Shown here one piece after another: positions 58,996 through 64,000 of a stretch of 64,000 nucleotides of DNA. Made by a program: the position numbers and the translations under genes. Origin of the DNA: Staphylococcus borealis (lineage in GTDB: Bacteria; Bacillota; Bacilli; Staphylococcales; Staphylococcaceae); NCBI RefSeq assembly GCF_001224225.1, contig NZ_CUEE01000004.1:186001-250000 (forward strand), written 5' to 3'. Each line of letters starts with the position of its first letter. The first letter of the stretch is position 1. The notes below the pieces were generated by a model that saw only the letters and a program-made list of their open reading frames with translations, searched no databases and had not been told where the DNA came from.

Positions 58996-59711
58996 TGACA
59001 GCTAAAATTCCAGTACTTGAAATTTTCGGACCTACGATTCAAGGTGAGGGACGTGTTATCGGTCGTAAAACAATGTTTGTTAGAACTGCAGGTTGTGATT
59101 ATCGTTGTAGTTGGTGTGACTCTGCTTTCACCTGGGATGGCAGTGCCAAGGAAGATATTCAATTAATGTCTGCTGAAGAAATTTATCATCAGCTAAAAGC
59201 GATTGGCGGTGATTGTTTCGATCATGTTACGATTTCTGGCGGTAACCCGGCACTCATTAAAGGGATACAAGAATTAGTTGATCTATTTGAAGAGAAGCAG
59301 ATTTATACCGCATTAGAAACACAAGGAAGCAAATTCCAACCGTGGATGAGACAAATTAACGACTTAACCATTAGTCCTAAACCACCAAGTTCTAATATGA
59401 CACCTAACATTGACATACTAGATAGCGTCATTGAACAATGTATTGCTTCAACACTTAATTTAAAGGTCGTTATTTTTGATGATGCAGATTATGATTTCGC
59501 TAAAATGATACATCATCGCTACCCAAATATTCCTTTTTACTTACAAGTTGGTAATCCATACTTAGATGATGATGTAGACAATCATACCGATAAACTTTTA
59601 AATCGATATGAAACATTAGTTGATAAGGTTATGACGAGTGATGATATGAACCGTGTCTATGTTTTACCACAGCTACACACACTCTTATGGAGCAACAAAA
59701 AAGGCGTTTAA
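58995..59711 (+). CDS. queE: QueE, radical SAM 7-carboxy-7-deazaguanine synthase
   Basis: 238-aa radical SAM enzyme that contracts CPH4 to carboxy-deazaguanine. The cluster motif is CX3CX2C in RTAGCDYRCSWCDSAFTW near 31-47; substrate and SAM motifs FGPTIQGEGRVIGRKTMFV, HVTISGGNPALI and ALETQGSKFQPW are clear. The upstream genes queC and queD overlap or abut, so the three form one operon. Together with queF (35653) the route from GTP to preQ1 is complete except for a GTP cyclohydrolase located elsewhere. Confidence 0.96.
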   Translation: MTAKIPVLEIFGPTIQGEGRVIGRKTMFVRTAGCDYRCSWCDSAFTWDGSAKEDIQLMSAEEIYHQLKAIGGDCFDHVTISGGNPALIKGIQELVDLFEEKQIYTALETQGSKFQPWMRQINDLTISPKPPSSNMTPNIDILDSVIEQCIASTLNLKVVIFDDADYDFAKMIHHRYPNIPFYLQVGNPYLDDDVDNHTDKLLNRYETLVDKVMTSDDMNRVYVLPQLHTLLWSNKKGV

Positions 59712-59815
59712 TCATTCCATTATAAATGAAAAATATTTTCTAAGTGTTTTGAAATGATTAAGTTTGTTTTAATTGGTATAATGTTCTAATGAACTATGTG
59801 AGATAGGAGTACAGC

Positions 59816-60427
59816 ATGATTATATATGTATTGATTAATATCGCCGTTGTGCTTGGCATACTCGGCTTTGACTTATATAAGCACCAATTCAAACAACTCA
59901 AATTCAGCTCCGTATTAATCGCTATAGCGATTAACGCTTTAATTAATGCTATTGTCATTGACAAATTTAACTTTATAACATTAAGTTCAATTGCCTTTTT
60001 TATAGGTTGGATGGGACTGCAATATTATTTGAATCATCAATACTATACTTTTATGATTTCCGAATATAAATCGATTGCTTTAATATTTTCGATCATTGTA
60101 AGTTGTTCATTATTTATCACTTATGGTTCAAGTGATCAATCAATTTACATGTCCGTTCCATATTTAGCACCAACCATATTTTTAATAGGCGCAAGTGCAA
60201 TATTTTTAGGTACCTTTTCTAAAGGTGAACTTGGCATATTTAAATTCATCAACAAACTCAAGTTTCCAATTATGATTGGCTACATGCTTATTATTATGTC
60301 TATTGTATTATTAACGATTTTGACACCTTTTTGGTATGTTTTCTTAATTATATATGTACTATTTGGTGTTTATCTTGCTTGGCAGTTGAAACACGCTAAA
60401 TTGAAACAACATTTAACACACAAATAA
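59816..60427 (+). CDS. Polytopic membrane protein, unknown function
   Basis: 203 aa with about six membrane helices (segments 3-19, 33-50, 53-70, 82-100, 114-130, 147-190), basic ends and no charged motif I recognise. ATG 59816 after GATAGGAGTACAGC. It occupies the place between queE and csbB where, in S. aureus, saePQRS stands. I find no resemblance to SaeP or SaeQ that I could defend. Ends with a terminator shared with csbB. Confidence 0.7.
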   Translation: MIIYVLINIAVVLGILGFDLYKHQFKQLKFSSVLIAIAINALINAIVIDKFNFITLSSIAFFIGWMGLQYYLNHQYYTFMISEYKSIALIFSIIVSCSLFITYGSSDQSIYMSVPYLAPTIFLIGASAIFLGTFSKGELGIFKFINKLKFPIMIGYMLIIMSIVLLTILTPFWYVFLIIYVLFGVYLAWQLKHAKLKQHLTHK

Positions 60428-60464
60428 ACGCTTGAAGTTTTATTAATAAGAACTTCAAGCGTTT
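60426..60464. terminator. Bidirectional terminator, membrane protein gene / csbB
   Basis: AAACGCTTGAAGTT / AACTTCAAGCGTTT around an 11-base loop at the junction of convergent genes. Confidence 0.9.
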
Positions 60465-60471
60465 ATTCTAT

Positions 60472-61461
60472 TTAATGTACTTTTTCCTTTTCCTGCTCAA
60501 CTAATTTGAGATCGTAGGAAGGTTCTTTTAAATTTGATGCTTGCACAATGTATTTAGGTCTTTGCTTAACCTCATAATAAATACGACCAATATATTCTCC
60601 TACCACACCTATAGACATTAATTGAATGCCGCCAATGAGTAGGACTGCTGCTATTGTTGTAAAATAACCTGGATTATTAATACCATTTACCATGATACCT
60701 ATCAACAAATACAGGATATAAACAATACTTAAACTGAATATAGTCATTCCAAGGTAAATCATCGCACGTAAAGGTTTATTATTAAATGAAATGAGCCCGT
60801 CAATGCCATAGTTTAGTAATTTCGTGAATGTCCATTTAGAATGACCGGCTTCACGTTCAACATTTTGATATGTAAAGATTTTCGTATTATAACCTATCCA
60901 TTCAAATAAACCTTTTGAAAAACGATTATATTCTTTAAGTGAAGCGATTGATTTAACTGCACGCTGACTTAATAATCTAAAATCTCCGACACCATCTATA
61001 AATTCAATATCCTCGACAAAACTGTTAATCAATTTATAGTATAGCTTTGTCATTGATTTCCGGGCGATATTTTCTCCAGTTCTATCACGCTTAGCGATAA
61101 CCTGGTCATAGCCCTCTTTGAATCCCTCTATCATTTGTGGAATAAATTCAGGTGGATGTTGTAAATCCCCATCTACCATCACTACAGCATCACATTGTAC
61201 ACTATGTTGAAAACCAGCTATCATTGCTGATTCTTTACCGAAATTTCGGCTGAAAGAAATATATTTAACATGTTGGTCTTCGCTTGCTAAATGTTGGACA
61301 TGGTCGATCGTATTATCTTTACTACCATCATCGACAAACAATAGGTCATAATCATACCCTTTGTCCAAACTATCTTCCATCAAAATTTCAGTCAATTTGT
61401 CGTACGTTTTTGTTACGACTTCACCTTCGTTAAAACAAGGCACAATGACTCTGATTTTCAT
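60472..61461 (-). CDS. csbB: CsbB-like polyprenyl-phosphate glycosyltransferase
   Basis: 329-aa GT2 enzyme (DPM1/GtrB type). Glycosyltransferase domain ~1-230: VPCFNEGEVVTKTYDKL, LLFVDDGSKDNTIDHVQ, VVMVDGDLQHPPEFIPQMI (DxD-like) and GVGDFRLLSQRAVKSIASLK; then two membrane helices at ~235-260 and ~272-295. It loads a sugar (probably GlcNAc) onto undecaprenyl phosphate for surface-polymer decoration, as B. subtilis CsbB with YfhO. No flippase or YfhO partner is in the window. Gene name by resemblance and locus. Confidence 0.88.
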   Translation of the reverse strand: MKIRVIVPCFNEGEVVTKTYDKLTEILMEDSLDKGYDYDLLFVDDGSKDNTIDHVQHLASEDQHVKYISFSRNFGKESAMIAGFQHSVQCDAVVMVDGDLQHPPEFIPQMIEGFKEGYDQVIAKRDRTGENIARKSMTKLYYKLINSFVEDIEFIDGVGDFRLLSQRAVKSIASLKEYNRFSKGLFEWIGYNTKIFTYQNVEREAGHSKWTFTKLLNYGIDGLISFNNKPLRAMIYLGMTIFSLSIVYILYLLIGIMVNGINNPGYFTTIAAVLLIGGIQLMSIGVVGEYIGRIYYEVKQRPKYIVQASNLKEPSYDLKLVEQEKEKVH

Positions 61462-61621
61462 TAAATTACATCCTTTTCATCATTCTTATTACTATTTTAT
61501 CAATAAAATTGGCAACTATTCTACTAAAAACTATGCAATTAACAAATAATTAATAAAAATTAAATGAAAACAATACAATTATTCTATATTTTATCTATTC
61601 AATTGAATTAAAGAAACAATG

Positions 61622-62461
61622 CTATTTCAAATCGCCTATGCTAACATCATCAGGGTCTTTACCTTGGCGCGCGTTACGATTTAAACTATCAATTTCTGCG
61701 ATTTCTGTAAGTTCTAAGTTAAAGTCAAATATATTATGATTTTCTCGAATACGTGATGGTGTTTTAGATTTTGGAATAACAATACGATTATGCGCAATAT
61801 GCCAACGCAATACGATTTGTGCTGGTGTCTTATCGTATTGTTTTGCTAATTTAGTAATTGTTGGGTCTTCTAGTAAACCTCTGTTTCTCATTAATGGCAT
61901 CCATGCTGTCACAACAATATCATATTTATCACAGTAATCTTGAACATCTTGTTGATTAAAGTAAGGATGAACTTCAATTTGATTGACTTGTGGAACAATA
62001 GTCGTTTCACGCATCAATGTTTCTAAATGATGCACTTTAAAATTACATACACCTATCGCTTTCACTTTACCTTCTTCATATAATTTTTCTAGTGCTTTAT
62101 ACGTTTCAATATAAAGTTGATCGTTCTCACAAGGCCAGTGAATTAAATATAAATCGATATAGTCTAAACCTAAATTGTCTAATGAGCGATTAAAATACTC
62201 AAGTGTACGGTCATACCCTTGGTGATCATTCCATAATTTTGTTGTAATAAATAAGTCTTCACGAGGTACGCCACTATTTTTTAATGCTTTTCCAAGTGCC
62301 TCTTCATTCTTGTAAAAATATGCTGTATCAAATGCACGATAACCATCGTCTATTGCAGCCTGAATCGCTGTTTCCATTTCTTCATCTGAGACTTTATAAA
62401 CACCTAAGCCGATTTTTGGCATTGGATAACCATTATTTAAAATTTGTGTATCATTCACCAT
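61622..62461 (-). CDS. Aldo/keto reductase
   Basis: 279-aa NADPH-dependent oxidoreductase of the AKR5-type. Catalytic tetrad visible: Asp in AFDTAYFYKNEEALGKAL (Asp, Tyr) near 44-49, Lys in ITTKLWNDHQGYD near 75, His in LYLIHWPCEND near 108; NADP(H) motif VIPKSKTPSRIRENHNIFDF near 235. Substrate not predictable; members reduce methylglyoxal and diverse aldehydes. ATG after GGAGAAGATAGA. Monocistronic between csbB and the CorC gene. Confidence 0.92.
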   Translation of the reverse strand: MVNDTQILNNGYPMPKIGLGVYKVSDEEMETAIQAAIDDGYRAFDTAYFYKNEEALGKALKNSGVPREDLFITTKLWNDHQGYDRTLEYFNRSLDNLGLDYIDLYLIHWPCENDQLYIETYKALEKLYEEGKVKAIGVCNFKVHHLETLMRETTIVPQVNQIEVHPYFNQQDVQDYCDKYDIVVTAWMPLMRNRGLLEDPTITKLAKQYDKTPAQIVLRWHIAHNRIVIPKSKTPSRIRENHNIFDFNLELTEIAEIDSLNRNARQGKDPDDVSIGDLK

Positions 62462-62569
62462 TCTATCTTCTCCTGACTTTTCTATTAATGCTTTACATTA
62501 TCATCATTTAGGATAACTCAATTGTAATAGGATAGACAAATAAATCGTATGTAATTTAAATATACAGAA

Positions 62570-62705
62570 GAAGGGAGCAGGACAGAATTTTTAATTCGTC
62601 GTCCCACTCCCAGCTTGATTTAAGCGCCTTCTCAGTTCAGTCAACTACTGCGAATTTGCCAAGTAGCATTATCATAGTATCTATGTCTCAAATGCTACTT
62701 TATTA
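62570..62705. repeat. Staphylococcal intergenic repeat, inverted copy
   Basis: Starts GAAGGGAGCAGGACAGAATTTTT and includes CGTCGTCCCACTCCCAGC, followed by GCTTGATTTAAGCGCC, CTCAGTTCAGTCAACTACTG and AAGTAGCATTA. The second half is the complement of the 5' half of the repeat at 30049, so the element is inverted here. It lies directly past the CorC stop. Confidence 0.8.
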
Positions 62706-62716
62706 ATCATTTTAAA

Positions 62717-64000
62717 TTAGTCATGTGTTTCGTCTTTTTTATCTTTTTTGTCTTCATTTTCATCTTCATCTCCACCGAAAGTTGGTCGATTATCGATGAA
62801 TTCATATTTAAGTACAACCCAAACTAATTGATGGTTATCCATTTCAGATACTATCCAACGATCATATTGCGTATCGATATGATCTTCAACTTGTAGGTTA
62901 GTGTTATGGGCTTGAAGCCAACCACCTATAGTATCAATGTCTTCTGAATCTTCAAACTCAATGTCGAATTGTTCATTTAAGTCATCCAATAGAACGCGGC
63001 CATTAATTTGGTAAGTGTCATCGCCTAATTTAACAATGTCATTCACCTCATCATCGTCAAATTCATCTCGAATTTCACCTACGATTTCTTCAAGAATATC
63101 TTCCATTGTTAAAATACCAGCTGTACCACCGTATTCATCAATAATTAAACTGATATGTACGTGTTCACGTTGCATTCTAACTAATGCATCACTAATGCGT
63201 GTTGTTTCTGAAATCATTGGCAGTTCATGGATATAATTGTTAATTTTAATCGGTTTACCAGAAGCGTATTCTGTTAAAAATTCTTTAACATTGATGAAAC
63301 CTTTGATATGGTCTTTATCTCCGTCTTCAGTAATTGGGTAACGCGTAAATTGATGTTCTTTAATCGTCTCTAATAATTCATCAACATTAAATGGTTCATT
63401 TAAAGTCACCATTTGAGTACGTGGTACCATGATATCTTTTGCATGTCTTTCATCAAATTGAAAGATATTTTGCATATAGTTTAATTCTGTTTGGTTGATT
63501 TCGCCACCATTATAACTGTTGTTAATAATGATCTTAATTTCTTCTTCAGACATAGCATCTGTTTGAGCATCAGGATCAACGCCTAACATTCTAATAATTA
63601 CACGTGCTGAACCATTCATTAACCAGATTAAAGGTTTCATTATATTACCAAAGTAATACAATGGTCTTGCGTATGTTAACGCTAACTTCTCGGTATGCTG
63701 AATCGCAATCGATTTCGGTGCTAATTCACCTAATACAACGTGTAAATAAGTTACGACTATGAATGAAATTACAAATGAAATCGTTGTAGTTAATGCATCA
63801 GGTAATTGTAATAAATTAAAAATAGGATGCAACAATTTCTCAAATGTCGGTTCTCCTAACCAACCTAATCCTAAAGAAGTAACTGTAATACCTAATTGAC
63901 AGGCTGATAAATAATAGTCAAGGTTTGCAATCATCTTTTTGACAATTTTAGCACCACGATTACCCTCTTCAGCGAGTTGTTCAATACGCGTTGAACGCAC
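62717..64000 (-). CDS. CorC/HlyC-like CNNM-CBS transport protein, N-terminus beyond the window
   Basis: 427 codons of a hemolysin C/CorC-family protein; the start lies past 64000, so the first residues of the first helix and the true N-terminus are missing. DUF21/CNNM domain at ~25-160 ([43 protein letters not shown] in part), two CBS domains ([45 protein letters not shown]) and a C-terminal CorC_HlyC domain ending in an acidic/basic tail [10 protein letters not shown]. Likely a magnesium or other cation efflux protein. Partial only because of the window edge. Confidence 0.9.
   Translation of the reverse strand: MRSTRIEQLAEEGNRGAKIVKKMIANLDYYLSACQLGITVTSLGLGWLGEPTFEKLLHPIFNLLQLPDALTTTISFVISFIVVTYLHVVLGELAPKSIAIQHTEKLALTYARPLYYFGNIMKPLIWLMNGSARVIIRMLGVDPDAQTDAMSEEEIKIIINNSYNGGEINQTELNYMQNIFQFDERHAKDIMVPRTQMVTLNEPFNVDELLETIKEHQFTRYPITEDGDKDHIKGFINVKEFLTEYASGKPIKINNYIHELPMISETTRISDALVRMQREHVHISLIIDEYGGTAGILTMEDILEEIVGEIRDEFDDDEVNDIVKLGDDTYQINGRVLLDDLNEQFDIEFEDSEDIDTIGGWLQAHNTNLQVEDHIDTQYDRWIVSEMDNHQLVWVVLKYEFIDNRPTFGGDEDENEDKKDKKDETHD

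Noticed and set aside
60472-61620. Sigma-B promoter expected for csbB and csbA from the B. subtilis names
   Set aside because: No convincing GTTT-N13-15-GGGTAT pair was found close to either gene; the names rest on homology and position only.

Overview
The window is chromosomal DNA of a Staphylococcus. The evidence is low-GC sequence with strong AGGAGG ribosome binding sites, and staphylococcal genes in the order known from the Staphylococcus aureus core chromosome: uvrA-uvrB-csbA, prfB-secA-hpf-comFC-comFA-fakB1, tagO/gdpS, murB, sstABCD, nrdIEF, ltaS, queCDE. Intergenic repeats of the S. aureus STAR and GAGCCTGGGACA types also occur. The proteins I can compare from memory (FakB1, UvrB, SstD) differ clearly from S. 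aureus, so a relative just outside S. aureus proper (for example S. simiae) is an inference. The species is not fixed. No prophage, insertion sequence, CRISPR array, rRNA or tRNA was seen.

Layout. 1-6.5 kb (mostly minus strand): 5' end of uvrA, uvrB, csbA, a YfbR-like HD protein, a LysM-CHAP wall-hydrolase gene split by an in-frame stop, and prfB with its programmed +1 frameshift. 6.5-13.3 kb: secA, hpf, comFC/comFA and fakB1. 13.4-24.2 kb (mixed strands): IMPACT-family yvyE, tagO, gdpS, a two-gene ThrE-type exporter, pepT, a glycerate kinase, bacilliredoxin brxC, an EMYY lipoprotein, a GrpB protein, murB and a CHY zinc-finger protein. 24.2-29.5 kb: Fur-controlled sstABCD iron-siderophore uptake operon plus a second SstD-like lipoprotein with its own Fur box. 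30.4-34 kb: nrdIEF with two candidate pairs of NrdR boxes. 34.7-36.2 kb: an EamA transporter-queF pair behind a LexA-like box. 36.4-42.6 kb: two POT-family peptide transporters flanking a lipid kinase, a 5'(3')-nucleotidase and hisC. 42.9-45.4 kb: a quaternary-amine ABC importer with permease and binding protein fused. 45.7-52.7 kb: recQ, uup-type ABC-F, a ZIP transporter and ltaS. 53.2-57.5 kb: pxpC/pxpB, a 68-aa membrane protein and pabC-pabB-pabA. 57.7-59.7 kb: preQ1-I riboswitch and queCDE. 59.8-64 kb: an orphan membrane protein, csbB, an aldo/keto reductase and a CorC/HlyC protein cut by the window end.

How the parts fit. Cell-envelope functions recur: tagO starts wall teichoic acid, ltaS makes lipoteichoic acid, murB makes peptidoglycan precursors, and csbB supplies lipid-linked sugar. 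Perfect matches to the WalR box lie upstream of both tagO and ltaS. Queuosine synthesis is split between queCDE, under a riboswitch, and queF, beside an exporter. Regulators that can be read from the DNA are Fur, NrdR, LexA, CodY, WalR and preQ1.

The most notable observations are the nonsense codon separating the catalytic Cys and His of the CHAP protein; the duplicated SstD gene with its own Fur box; the two spaced NrdR box pairs; the absence of the sae two-component locus from its usual place between csbB and queE; structured non-coding stretches near 12.3 and 20.75 kb; and a family of hairpin repeats, every copy of which lies just past a stop codon.
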